Origin: Rhynchosporium graminicola
Taxonomy: Eukaryota; Ascomycota; Leotiomycetes; Helotiales; Ploettnerulaceae
Length of the DNA: 64,000 nucleotides
Direction of reading: 5' to 3'
Assembly: GCA_900074885.1 (NCBI GenBank)
Contig: FJUW01000074.1
Span: forward strand, 215,865 to 279,864
Shown here in pieces: positions 46,420 to 57,892 of the stretch (position 1 is its first letter; every line of letters starts with the position of its first letter). The position numbers and the translations under genes were made by a program. The notes beneath the pieces were generated by a model. That model did no database searches and was not told the origin of the DNA. It saw nothing but the letters and a program-made list of their open reading frames with translations.

Positions 46420-49400
46420 CTTAATCTACTAATCTAGTTTATACGGAGGTCTAGGTTTACTTAAGTTAGTAGCGTAGAAGTCTTTAAGCTTATACGGAGT
46501 ACTTATTAGGTCGGAAGCGTTATACTAAGTTAAGTCCGGGTTATAGCTTAGCTAGCTAACTTAATACTTCAGATTACCTCTTAGGAGCTATATAGCGAGT
46601 ATATCTTATAACTCTTACTCTTCTTAAGTAGAAATAACCTCCGGGGGTAAGTTTAGTAACTCCTAGCTTAGTAATAGGTTATCCGGGTCCTTAAAGAGTA
46701 ATTCGGAGGCGAATATATTATATATAGAGGATCCCGAGGGTAAATCTAGCTTATAAGAGTATCTGATCTTAGCTAGGACCTAGTATAGTCCTACTTAGAG
46801 GCTAGATAGCTTCTTACTTAGCTAGTAATTCTTAAGGTTCTTTATAAAGAGAAATACCTTATCTCTAACTTCCTAGTCGATACTGCGCTGTTTCGGGTCA
46901 GTTATAGCGCTTATCCTCTGCTAAGCAGCTAGTATATTAGCTTTTATAACCTCGATAGCGGATTTAGTATATTTAGCTAAGGATTTAGTATTAGTATAAT
47001 TAAGCTTCTCTTATAATATCGATACTATAAGTTACTTCTAATCTTAGCTATTCCGCAGTAGTATACTATATTTAAGGGTATATAGCGCTATACTAATAGA
47101 ATTATAAGGTAAGGTTACTTAGGCGCGGTTTATTATTAGTAGTAGTTCGCCCTAGTTACTCTAGTAGTAATTAACGAAGAGTCTAAAGCGTTAGTTAATA
47201 TACTAATTTATAATCTCTATTTATCTGTTAGTTTACTAGTAGAAGGAAATAGAGAGCTTAACTTTAACTCTAATTATATAGTAAAACTCTTACTAGAAGG
47301 ATAAGACTAGCTAAGCTCTTCAGTTAGATATAATTAACTCAGGGGTATATCCGAAACGATATATCTATTAGATAAATAATATCGCTATCCTACGAGTATC
47401 GATATTATAGTAATATAGTATCGATATAGAGTCTTTCCCTAAGTAATTAATAAATACTAATATCTTATTAAATCCTTAGTTATTAGGCGGGAAGTCCTTA
47501 AAATCTATAGCTAAGTACTATATAAGGTAGCTAAGTACTAGTAATAAGTAGAGGAATCCTTACTATTTTATCTATTTCAGATAAGAGTACTAGTAAGAGC
47601 GGTAATTATAAGTATACTATTTCACGTCCGATATAAGTCCTTTCTAGTANCTATCTAACTTACTTATTAATTAGGACCTTAGTAGTTATAAAGTATTCTA
47701 AGGATCGATAGTCCGTATATACGCTAGTATAGTATCGTAGAGATATGAGTTCCGGTCTCTATTTCCGGAAAGACTTAATAATAGTATATAGCTCCTTATT
47801 ATAGATCTTCTAGTTTAGTTTATATCTATTAAGAACGTAAGAGTAGAATCTAATTAGATACTACTAGTTATCTTTATATAATTAGGAGATAACTCTAGTT
47901 ATTATACTATTAGAAGTATTAGTTTCTAGTTTAGTTTATAATTCAGAGTCGAAATAGTATAGTTTCTGTACTAATAGTAGCTATTAATATAAATCGTCGA
48001 AGGACTTCTTGTAATTATTAGTAAAATTCTATAGTACTATAAGCCGAGTAAGCACTAAGAGAGGTTTAGCGATAAGGCTGAAATTCCGAATAAATTAATA
48101 GTAAAACCTATAGAATCCTAAGAAGGATTTTATAGCTATTACTATTTCGGGGTACTTCTAGTTTACTAATAATACTACTTTCTTAGGATCTAGCTCGATT
48201 CCGTTAGTAATAATAATATATCTAAGGTATTTAGTCCGAGTAATATAGAATTCGCTTTTCTTAATATCTACTTAGAGTCTAATATCTATTAAGCGTTATA
48301 GTACTAATTTAATATATTTCTTATATTCCTAGAGCGTTTCCGAGTATATAAGAATATTATCTAAGTAAGCTATATAGAAGTTATCTAAGTAATCTAGTAG
48401 TATATTATTCATATATCGCTAGTACGTACTAGGTCTATTATAGAGCCTAAAAGGTAGTACTTTATATTTATAGGATCCGAAGCGGGTTCGGAAAGTAATA
48501 TACTCCTCGGATTCGGGGTCTATATAGATATAGTTAAATATTACCCGGATATCTAGTTTAGTAAAGATTACTACTTTAGATATATAAGTTAAGAGCTTAT
48601 CGATCCTAGGTATTAAGTAGGAATCCTTTCGAGTAATCGTATTAAGCTTATAATAATCGATATAGAAATATAATCCTCTATTAGCTTTCTTAATAAATAG
48701 TATAAGTAATATAAAGGGACTTTAGCTAGATTCGATAAATCCCTTATCTAGGTTCTCTATAAGGTACTCCTTAGTTACTTATAGTTCGTCTATAGATTAC
48801 TAATATAAAAGCGAATATATATTAAGTAATAGTTCTTCTAAAATAATTTTATAATTATATAAGTAATATAATAAAAGAATATTAGAATCCCGCTTAGAAA
48901 AGGCTTCCTTAAGAGTATAGTACTATTCCGGTAGCTTTTCGGCTACGAGTTATTCAGTATCGGGATCCTTAGGAGAGTCGCTATTTAAATAGTCTTATAA
49001 GAGGCAGTTTATCTTATAGATACTAGTAAAGAATAATTCGGAACTTTTATATTTTATATTAAAGTAAAAAGCTATAGTACTAATTTAGTAAATCAGAACT
49101 AGTTTCTAGATCCTCGGAGATTAAGAGAAGCACTTATAGTAGGATTTCGGCGCAAGTATCTTTCTTAATAAATTCGGAGCGGGAAAAAGTTCGGATTCCT
49201 TAGCGATAAGCGGAAACAAGTTAAATAGTAAGGATAATACGTTAATATACTATATTACTACTATTTAGTATAATCGCTATTAGTCTAGCTAGTTTATAGC
49301 TAAGTCTCGCGCGTTAGCGTTAATTTAGTAAGATCGATTAATACTAAGTTTATAAAGTAATAGAGTTATAATTATCTCCTTATTATATTAGAGAATAACT

Positions 49401-49900
49401 AGATAGCGTTCCGATTATAGTAGCTTATAGTAGAGTATATCTAGCTTAACTTGAAATCGTCGTATCTATTTAATACTAATAATTATATCTTCTTATCCTA
49501 AATTAAGGAGAATAAAAAAGTAGTTATAAATACGCTTACTATTAATAGAAAAGTATAAACGTATAAAATAAGTAATATAAGTTCTAATAGACTATTAGAA
49601 CTTACGTATTAGAATAGAATAGAGTAGTAGCTCGATTTTAATACTAAGGGCCTCTAATAGTTATCCGGTAAGAGTGCGATTAATAAACAGATAACTATTC
49701 GCTCTGATATCGATTAAGCTACTTATAGAGACTCTTAGCCCGTTTATACTAACTATAGTTAAGTATATAAATTACTTATCTCTTATTAGGGAGTTAAAGT
49801 CTAGATTAGAGAGATTATACTTATATAGACTTAAGAAGGAGTTTTTACTTAAGCTTTATTATTTCCCTCTAGTATTAGTCCAGATTCAGAAGGTATATCT
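46420..49900 (-). pseudogene. E3 pol relic
   Basis: Minus-strand relics in order from right to left: reverse transcriptase (VLPF...RYMNNILLDYLDN at about 48.4 kb), RNase H, integrase with its C-terminal DLP module, chromodomain, and a tail like that of fungal chromoviruses (KLKDFYATNLSKPRPP). Right-hand limit approximate. Confidence 0.8.
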
Positions 49901-51586
49901 TCTACTATTTCCTTAGTTACTTAATCCTCTTCTGGAAATTCGTCGATTAACTAAACCTTAGGTAAGTTAAGGTAATCTAGCTTAATATAACTGAGCTATC
50001 TATAACTATAATACCTAGAGAGTTCTCCGGTCGAGGTAGTAGAGCGTTTTAGCGCGGAAAGAGTATTAGACTATACTAGGGTAAAGGTATATACGTATAA
50101 TATAAGAGTAATTTATTAAGAGGCTAAGCTTAGGGACTAGTAAGGAGTAGAACTAGTAGAGGTCGTAGTAGTAATAGTAGGCTTATAGTACTATACTAGA
50201 GTAGTAGCTTTCTCGGGATAAGTATATTCTGAGTTATAGCGACGTTTAGTATTAAAAGAAAGTAAGGATCTAACTATAGAAGCGTAGTCCTTATTCTACG
50301 TTAGTTTAATAATAAGAGTTAAAGCGCGTAAGGATAGTATAATCTTATCTTATATATAGAAGAACTACTTCTTCTTTTTAACTTTACTTTAGATAGTAGC
50401 ACTTTAAAATCGACTACGAAACTCGGCGAAAGTCTCGCGTATATAGCCGAGTTATTATATTTCTAAGTAGTAGAAAGCGTTATAATAATTATCTTCCTTT
50501 AAACTAGTAAGAAAGTTCTTCTCTAATAAGGAGATTATTTTATTATTAGTTTTAAACTCGTTAGTAAAGTACTAAAGCGTAAGATACTCCTTAGCTAATC
50601 TAGTAACTAGCTCCTATATAAGAACGCGCTAAGAGAAGTCCGTAAGGTAATAGTTAGCGTTTATAGCTAGCTAGTCTTATATCGATACTCTCTATTAGAG
50701 GAAAGTAAAGTCCGATCTATTATCTAAGAGCAGGATCTTCTTAGTAAGATAAGACTTCCTAAGGCGTGACTCTACTGATTCGGTAATAAGAGAGGGAGAT
50801 AGTTTATTAGGAATAGTATCTTCTCTCTTAGTACTACGTATCGGAATAGAGTTTATTAGCTTATTAAACTCTAGAATACGCGGAGATTACGATATTAGTT
50901 CTAGTAGGAGAGTCGAAGATAAGCGAGGGACCCCTATAAGGAACTTATCTTATATAGAGATTAGTCTATCTATAATATCTTCTAGAGAGTTATTCTTTTC
51001 CTCCTAGTCCGCTAATTATTATAAGAGGGAATAGATCAGGTTCGAGTTACCTGTAGTAGTAGGAGTACTTAGCGATTATACTCCTAGTGAATTTCGCTTT
51101 TATTTTCCTTTTTCTCTTAGTTAGTACTTCCTTAATAAGATATTAATATTCTCTAAGGTAAGAGATATTTAGAGTAAGGAAAAGTATAACAAATCGGGTT
51201 TAGAGGTAAAGCGAGGAGGATCGCGTTAAGTTCCCTTAGAACTAGAGGAGTTTTTAGTTTATTAGTTAAGAGCTATAATAGTAGCTTAAAAAGGGGTATA
51301 TTAGAGCTATTTCGGCGGTAATACGTAAAGGTTAAAGTTCCGGGGTATTTATTATATCTTCTTTAAAATCTATTTATAATTCCTTTATATTAAGAGGGTT
51401 ATTAAAAGAGCGTTAGTAAAGACCTCCTCTATTATACTATTTATAATAAGCTAAATTAAATCCTGATTTATAGTTATCCGAGAGATCTCTAGTATCTTAG
51501 CTATATACAAGTAGTTATTAAATAACTAACTTAGTAATAAGATATTATAGTAAGCTATCTCCGGCTATCTTAATCTTTTTATTTAA

Positions 51587-51854
51587 TATAATAACATAAG
51601 ACTTAAGGCGGTATATAAGTAAGAATAAACAAGTAGGGAGGCTAAGAGCGATCTTATATAGTTTATTACGAAGGAAATAAAAAGATAAGGAAAGAAGAAG
51701 AAAAGAGATAAAGTATAAAGCACCTTATATATATATACTAGTACTAGTCCGATACTATACCGGGTCGAATACTAGTTCTACCGGGATACCTATAAACTTA
51801 GGCCCTATTATCTATCCTTCTTCTCATATGATATTCAGGTGAGCTGTCGTCATA
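51587..51854 (-). repeat. E3 right LTR (5' LTR)
   Basis: 268 bp, TATAATAACATAAG to GTCGTCATA, followed by the TSD CTAGT. Confidence 0.92.
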
Positions 51855-51859
51855 CTAGT

Positions 51860-52011
51860 ACCCTATCGCGTTCTTTAGTGAAAAGCTAGAACTTACTAAG
51901 TTAAATTATAAAGTATATAACTAAGAACTCCTTATAATTATTAAGTGTTTTATATACTAGAGGTATTACCTTAAAGGTAGTATAGCCCTAGTTAAGGTAT
52001 TAATAGACTAT
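51860..52011 (+). pseudogene. E1 RNase H relic between E3 and E4
   Basis: Continues the E1 frame: AFFSEKLELTKLNYKVYN and ELLIIIKCF, then YWRYYLKGS, the usual RNase H landmarks. The frame is resumed after E4, which shows both insertions hit one formerly continuous gene. Confidence 0.85.
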
Positions 52012-52016
52012 AGTAA

Positions 52017-52218
52017 TATAACGACATAAGACTCAAGGCGGTATACAAGCAAGAATAAACAAGTAGGGAGGCTAAGAGCGATCTTATATAGTCTAGTACG
52101 AAGGAAACAGAAAGATATAGAGCTCTAAAGGAGTCTGCACCTTCTATATATATAAAGAGGGTATACCTAAGGCACCGATACTAGCCTATATCTGCTACGT
52201 ATACTATACGCTATTATA
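52017..52218 (-). repeat. E4 left LTR (3' LTR)
   Basis: 202 bp, TATAACGACATAAG to CTATTATA. Confidence 0.9.
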
Positions 52219-54021
52219 TTACTCCCTTCTAAGATAAAGGCTCGCCCTCGAGCCTTTAAAAGCAAATAAAAAACGAAAGAAAAGATAGTTAAATCAAGTC
52301 GAATTCCAAATAAAATCCAAGTAATTTTTAATCTAAAGCGTAAGACGCAAATCACTTCTTCTTCGTCTTCAATATCAGATAATCGCCCTTATAGTAACCG
52401 TACTTCTTATAGTAGTAACACTATACTTCCTCGATAGGTATTAAGAGCTCAGAAGACGTACTAACTATCGGTAGAGCTAGAGTAGCTCGAGGTATTAAAG
52501 GTAGTTAAGAGAGTTCTAAATCGAGTGCTATAAGAGAAGAGACTATAGCTGAATAATCAGTCTTCTAAGAGTACTTAATTAGAGCGGCAGCTATATGTAG
52601 CCGTATAATAAGCTTCGGCTAGAGGTAAAAGTACTACTCTGATTCAGCTATACCTCCGAGAATTACCGAGCTTTAGAACTTTATACGGAATTACAAAAAG
52701 GACTCTTTTTTTATTAAAAGCTTATGAAATTCGGTCTGATACTACTCCGTTTCGAGTCCGGAAAAGTAATAAGAAGCGAGTACTGAAATTATCTCTTTAG
52801 TAGAGAAGAAAGGCGTAATTTCCGAGAGATAATATAGTTCTAAGTAACCTCTTATAAAGCTAGAAGTAGAGCTCTAGACTAGCGCTTTATAAGTATGCGT
52901 AATTAGGTATTAGTCTAAATTAACTTCTAGTTAGTCCTGAATAAAAGCACGCTATTAGCTAAAAGATAAGTTAATCCCTATATTAAGATTATCGATACTT
53001 TTAGTTAGTTACGACTTACTAGAGGTCTATAAATTATTAATTAAAGAGTATTTAAAAGTAAGTTCTATTAGTAATTATAATACCGAGTTTACTAAAGGTT
53101 TAAGGTTTACCGAAGGTCTAGAGTTTATTAATTATACCTAAATACGTAAAAACTCGGCAAATATCTGTTCGATGCGACTAATACTAATAGAAAGCTCCCG
53201 AGTAGTCGATTCTATCTATAATTAATAGTCTTTAATCGATTGAAGTAATTCTATAGTAAGTACAGAATCGGAGGGGCTACGAGGGTATTCCGGTGAAGCT
53301 ATAGGAGCTAGCTGAGCCTTCTTAGGAGGTATAGTATTAGGTAAGCGAGGCTAAGCGAAAGTGATAAAATACTTAAAAGTTATAGAAGAAGCGAAAGTCG
53401 AAATCGAATTCTGAAGAAGCCGAAAGATTAAGAAGAGTTAGATATCTTCGTTAAGTAGATATAGAAAGTATTAAATTAAAAGTTCTAGTAAAGGGAGGTC
53501 GATTCTGCTGAGGGGGATAAATTATACTAGAGTATAGGGATTACGAGTCGAATTCTGATAATTTCCGCTAAGGTAATAAGCTATTTCGTCCTAGCTTAAA
53601 AGTAAGGTTTTTCGCTATTAAAGCTACTTTCAGAAGGTTAAAGTCGAGTGAGAGGATAATAAATATTAGGGCTTATAGGGAAGTTTCTATCTAAAATTCG
53701 TCTGCTATTTTACTTCGTACGCACGAAGGAACGAGTTTCGAAGTATCCGAGAGTAACTTCGTAGTAATACTAGTGCTTCTAAGGCTGAATTATATTTAAA
53801 TTCCTAGCTATCTGAGAGATCTCTAGAATCTCAGCTCTTTTGAAAACCTAACTATCGAATTCGTAATTAATAGTACTAACTATTTCTATATAATTCCGAA
53901 AATCTAAAGTAAGTAGAGATAACTTAACGAAGAGCTCTCTAGTAATTATACGTGCGAATCGAGTTTTCTAAGTAAGATATTATTTAATACTATCTCCGGC
54001 GGTCTTAATCTTTCTATTTAA

Positions 54022-54223
54022 TATAACGATATAAGACTTAAGGCGGTATATAAGTAAGAATAAATAAGTAGGGAAGCTAAGAGCGATCTTATATAGTCTG
54101 GTACGAAGGAAACAGAAAGATACAGAGCTCTGAAGGAGTCTGCACCTTCTATATATATAAGGAGGGTATGCCTAAGGCACCGATACTGGCCCGTATCTGC
54201 CACGTATACTATGCGCTGTCACA
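54022..54223 (-). repeat. E4 right LTR (5' LTR)
   Basis: 202 bp, TATAACGATATAAG to CTGTCACA, followed by AGTAA. Confidence 0.9.
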
Positions 54224-54228
54224 AGTAA

Positions 54229-56240
54229 CCTCCGTCACTTTATAACTACGATAGTATTAAGCTAGCGATAAGCTAGATAAGCTCTAGAGCTATCTAAGTA
54301 TAACTTTATATTAAGTTATAGATAAGGGAAAAATAATCCCGCTGATAGACCGTCGAGAAGGCCTAATTATAAGCTAGCGAAAGATAAGGAAAATATTATA
54401 CTCTTTACTTTATAAAATAAGCTATAAAGTGTAATTAAAGACAGGTTAATCTATATACCTAGTAAAGCTAGTGATATAATAGAGAGTAACCGGTATCCGA
54501 ACGATAGTATATCGTACTAGTTAACTCAGATTCTATAACTTACTAATAATACTTCTTTAAAAGGAGTATCGATCGAGGCTATAGATACGACCTCTACGCT
54601 TAACTAGCGATATATGCTTATGAAGCTTAATAGTTCATAGAACTTATTTAGAGGTCTAGATACTCTCTTAAGAGGCGCTAGCGAGAAGCCGGGCGCTAGC
54701 TAGTATAGCTATAGCTATAGCTATAGATATACTATACTATAGTTCTTTATAGCGAGTATTATAAGAATCGAAATAGTAAACCCTAAGTCGAACTCACTTC
54801 TCTTAACGCTTATAAAGCTATAGAAAAGAGACGCCTTTACTATTAAGAAGTTAGCTAGATTATAGAAAACTAGGGATATAGATTAGAGTATTAATAGCGA
54901 AAGACTACTTAGATACTAGCGAAAGGCTTATGTTCCGCTAGACGAAGCTATCTATACTAAAATTATAAAGATATACTATAATAATTTAACTATAAGCTAT
55001 TTTAGTTAAGATAAGACGCTAAAGCTTATCTAGCGAAAGTACTATTAGCAGAAGATAAAGCCAGATATTAAAGAATATATTAAAAGTTGCGATATTTATT
55101 AAAAGATAAAAGTAAGAAGAATAAAGATAGCTAGCGAGATATAAGCGCCTAGCTAGCTAAGTAAGCTATTTAAGTCTATAACTATAGACTTTATTATAGA
55201 TCTGCTACCTTATAAAGGGAGCTCTATAGGAAGAATCTCCGATAGTTTACTAGTAATTATTAATAGATATACTAAAGATATAGAGTATATTCCTTACTTA
55301 AAGATAATTAATACGCTAGGCTTAGCTCGGCTATTTATCGACTATTAGTTTAAGGACTACGGATTACCTGCGGTTATTATTACTAATAGAGGTTCTGTTT
55401 TCACTTCTAAGTTCTAATAAGAAGTATGCTTTTATCTCCGAATAATAAGAGGTCTTTCGACAGCGTTTTACTTATAAACTAATAAGTAAACGGAACGATA
55501 AAACTAAGCTATAGAAGTATAGCTATAGTATTTCGTATACTATCTTTAAGATAATTAGGTAGACCTGTTACCTATAGCGAAGTTCGCGTATATGAATATA
55601 TATTATAAGGCTATTAGAATAAGTCTAAATAAGGCTAGGTATAGAATTATACTAGATAGTCGCTAGAGTATTGAGGACGATCCTATAAGAGGAGAGATAC
55701 TTACTACTAAAGAAAGAGTAGAAGAAGTAATTAAGAAACGCTAAGAGCTAGAGAATAGCTAGCGAAGAACTAAAGAAACCTAAGCGAAGTAGTATAATAA
55801 GAACTATCGACTAGTCAAATTTAAAGTAGATTAATAAGTTCTACTCTTAGTAAAGAATATCAAAACTATTTGATCGAGTAAGAAGCTAGACTACTAATTT
55901 CTAAGGCTATTTAAGATTAGTAAAAGAATTAGAAAGCAGGTATATCGATTAGATTTACCTACTAAGTATAGTCAGCTATATAATATCTTCTATATCTTAC
56001 TATTAGAACTATACTAGTAAAGGCCCGGCGAGTCGCTAGAAATTATCTAACCTGATCTTATCGATAGCGAAGAGTTATAAGAGATTAAGTCCTTACTAGA
56101 CCGGCGAGTAGTTAGAGAGAGAGAATAATTCCTAGTAAGATAGAAAGAGTTTACTTCTACTTATAATTCTTAGGAGCTAAAAGAAAACCTCTAGGGACTC
56201 TAGAAAGAAATTAAAGCTCTAAAAAATTAAAACGCTATAG
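54229..56240 (+). pseudogene. E1 pol relic: RNase H end, integrase, chromodomain
   Basis: After E4 the E1 frame resumes. Integrase landmarks: ITIDFIIDLLPYKGSSIGRI (about 55.18 kb), then VIITNRGSVFTSKF (Asp changed to Asn, about 55.37 kb); the C-terminal module reads YRLDLPTKYSQLYNIFYILL (about 55.94 kb). The chromodomain relic EIKSLLDRRVVRERE then KEFTSTYNS is at about 56.08-56.16 kb. Pol ends by about 56.24 kb. Stops are frequent. Confidence 0.85.
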
Positions 56241-56449
56241 AAAGACTAGCGAAACGCTAGCGAAAGTGAAATAATACTTATAAAAGAATATATACTTTTC
56301 TGTTTTTTCCTATAGGGTTTTATAGTTTTAAAGGCATATTAGAGATTATAAATCTAATAAAAGTCTAAGAGGAAAAAGAGGTTTTATTATCTATATAGAT
56401 CGCTAGTAAACTAGCCCTTACTAGATAAACTCCGAGATATCGCTAAAGA

Positions 56450-57443
56450 AAGTTTATTTAGTAACCTCCTGATTAGTAGTATCTATATTCCTATCCGCGA
56501 CTTCCTCTCTATTAACCTCTAGCTATATATCTAGTGAAGCTACTTATAGAAAGAATCTAGTATAAATAGTATAGAAGTCTTTCGCTAAAGATTAGTAGAG
56601 AGTTCGCTAAAGAGAGTAATTTATACTATACGGAGATTACGAATTTCCTTTAGAAGAGTAGTATTTATAATATCGATAGTAGTAGTGACTTTAGCTATAG
56701 AGCGTAGTATATGCCCAGATACCTCAGCGATCGCCGATATAATACTAGAGGATAGCTTAATATTAGAATTAATAACTAGTTTCTAAGGAGATTTAATAGC
56801 TATAGTATTACTAACTTTAGAAGTATAATTAGCCTGCTTCTTCTCTGTATTAAAGCGTGCTTAGATAATCTTTAATACTTCTCTGGAACTCTCGCTTATT
56901 ACTACTTTTAAAGCTATATCTTATAATTAGCTGAGAATACTTATTAGGATAGCTAGAACCTCGCTAGCTATTAGCTAAGTATTCACTAGAGAGAAGAAAT
57001 TTATATTTATATCCTCGTAAGATTTACTTTTCTTAATATAGTTTATATACTTATTAGTAATAGAGTTAGGAGCTAAAGTATACTTTAACTTAGGGAATAA
57101 AGTATACTCGCTAGCGTATCGCAGGTAAATCTCCGGATACGGTATCTTCTTATTTACCTTAGTATAAGCTTTCGACTTTATTTACGTATTCTTTCGACTA
57201 GTATAAAGGGTCTTATTATAATAAGTAGAAGGGCTACTATCTTAGCTCGGCTCGCCTTTAGTATCCTCGTTATTATCTTTAGCTCGCTAGTAGTTAGTTG
57301 ATAACCCGCTAGCGACTACGGTTTTTCCCTTATTAATAAGAGTGAAAGTATTACTAGAAGGAAGGGTATCTTTAAGCGAACTACTAGCGGCGCGCTTACG
57401 AAAGTTCTTCTTAGGAGCTAAAAGATTAAGTTAGTATTACCTA
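56450..57443 (-). pseudogene. Extra ORF relic antisense to E1
   Basis: Between the end of pol and the polypurine tract, the minus strand (opposite to E1) holds one consistent frame of about 330 codons with only scattered TAG/TAA: LNLLAPKKNFRKRAASSS, TLPSSNTFTLINKGKTVVAS, KKIPYPEIYLRYASEYTLFP, KLKYTLAPNSITNKYINY, then ILISILS and VLKII. The KKNFRKR cluster could be nuclear-targeting. The plus strand of the same stretch is closed by stops in every frame. No known domain recognised. An env-like or gag-like role is not indicated. Confidence 0.55.
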
Positions 57444-57705
57444 ATACTTTATATTTATAACTTACGTATAGTTACTATTATTATTATTAGTTATTTAAGA
57501 AGAGAGAGAAGAGAGAAGGTTAGAGTTATATAGAGGAGTTACCTAGCGCTATACCCCGTATTCTAGCCTTACTAATAATAAAGAAGAATTAGAATAAAGG
57601 TGAATCCTAAAAGGAATATCTCGCTAGCGCCTCGCTGAAGTATCGCTAGCTAGGGCATTTTAACGCTTTCATTTCTAGGATAGAAGTATTTAAGAGGGGA
57701 GATAT

Positions 57706-57887
57706 TATAATAGGTCTATGCGCCTAGTGCCTCTTACTCCTATATTTCAGAATTAGAGAGGAAGGAAGAACTTTCTCTCCTTAGTAATTAGTTTCTATAT
57801 TAACCAGATTATTACTAGCGAACCTCTAGCGACTATTCTACTATTCCATTATGCCTATTTACCTCAGCGTACTAAGTGATCATTATA
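57706..57887 (+). repeat. E1 3' LTR
   Basis: 182 bp, TATAATAGGTCTATGCGCC to GATCATTATA; differs from the 5' LTR by transitions. Preceded by the polypurine tract and followed by the TCTAC duplication. Confidence 0.93.
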
Positions 57888-57892
57888 TCTAC

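Larger units (their letters stand above)
44575..51854 (-). mobile_element. E3: Ty3/gypsy chromovirus nested in E1
   Basis: LTRs of 268 bp (44575-44842, 51587-51854), TSD CTAGT (44570-44574, 51855-51859), LTR termini TATAACGACA and TGTCGTCATA as inverted repeats. The plus-strand tract TTACCCTCCCCCTAAGAAG beside the left LTR is the polypurine tract of the minus strand. Minus-strand relics: gag about 49.9-51.5 kb; RT about 48.3-48.6 kb (YLDNFYIAYLDNILIYS); integrase to about 46.7 kb (QVLAKIRYSYKLDLP); chromodomain about 46.55-46.66 kb (ELQDILAIQLLRGNLKYQVS); pol ends about 46.42 kb. The 1.6 kb between pol and the 3' LTR holds an antisense frame. One unread base (n) is at 47650. Confidence 0.92.
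52017..54223 (-). mobile_element. E4: short non-autonomous LTR element carrying only gag
   Basis: LTRs of 202 bp (52017-52218, 54022-54223), TSD AGTAA (52012-52016, 54224-54228). Purine tract AGAAGGGAGTAA on the minus strand next to the left LTR gives minus orientation. The interior is only 1.8 kb: no RT or integrase is present. Near 52.37-52.43 kb the minus strand reads a decayed CCHC knuckle (CYYYKKYGYYKGDY), so it codes for a Gag-like protein. The first ~105 bp of its LTR and the leader after the 5' LTR (ATTAAGACCGCCGGAGATAG) match E3, so it most likely used proteins of an E3-type element. Confidence 0.88.
34966..57887 (+). mobile_element. E1: Ty3/gypsy chromovirus, split by three later insertions
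   Basis: Bounded by 182-bp LTRs (34966-35147, 57706-57887) and a perfect TSD TCTAC (34961-34965, 57888-57892). Without E2, E3 and E4 and their target duplications it is about 6.86 kb. Order on the plus strand: gag with a CCHC knuckle, protease, reverse transcriptase, RNase H, integrase, chromodomain, then an extra antisense frame and a polypurine tract (AAGAGGGGAGAT) right before the 3' LTR. Gag, protease, RT, RNase H, integrase before chromodomain is the Ty3/gypsy order. All frames carry many TAG/TAA codons; LTR differences are transitions only, which is RIP. It cannot be active. Confidence 0.93.

Noticed and set aside
34966..57887. Reading the AT-rich block as a centromere or mitochondrial insertion
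   Set aside because: Paired LTRs, target duplications and gag-pol relics explain nearly all of it as nested retrotransposons changed by RIP.
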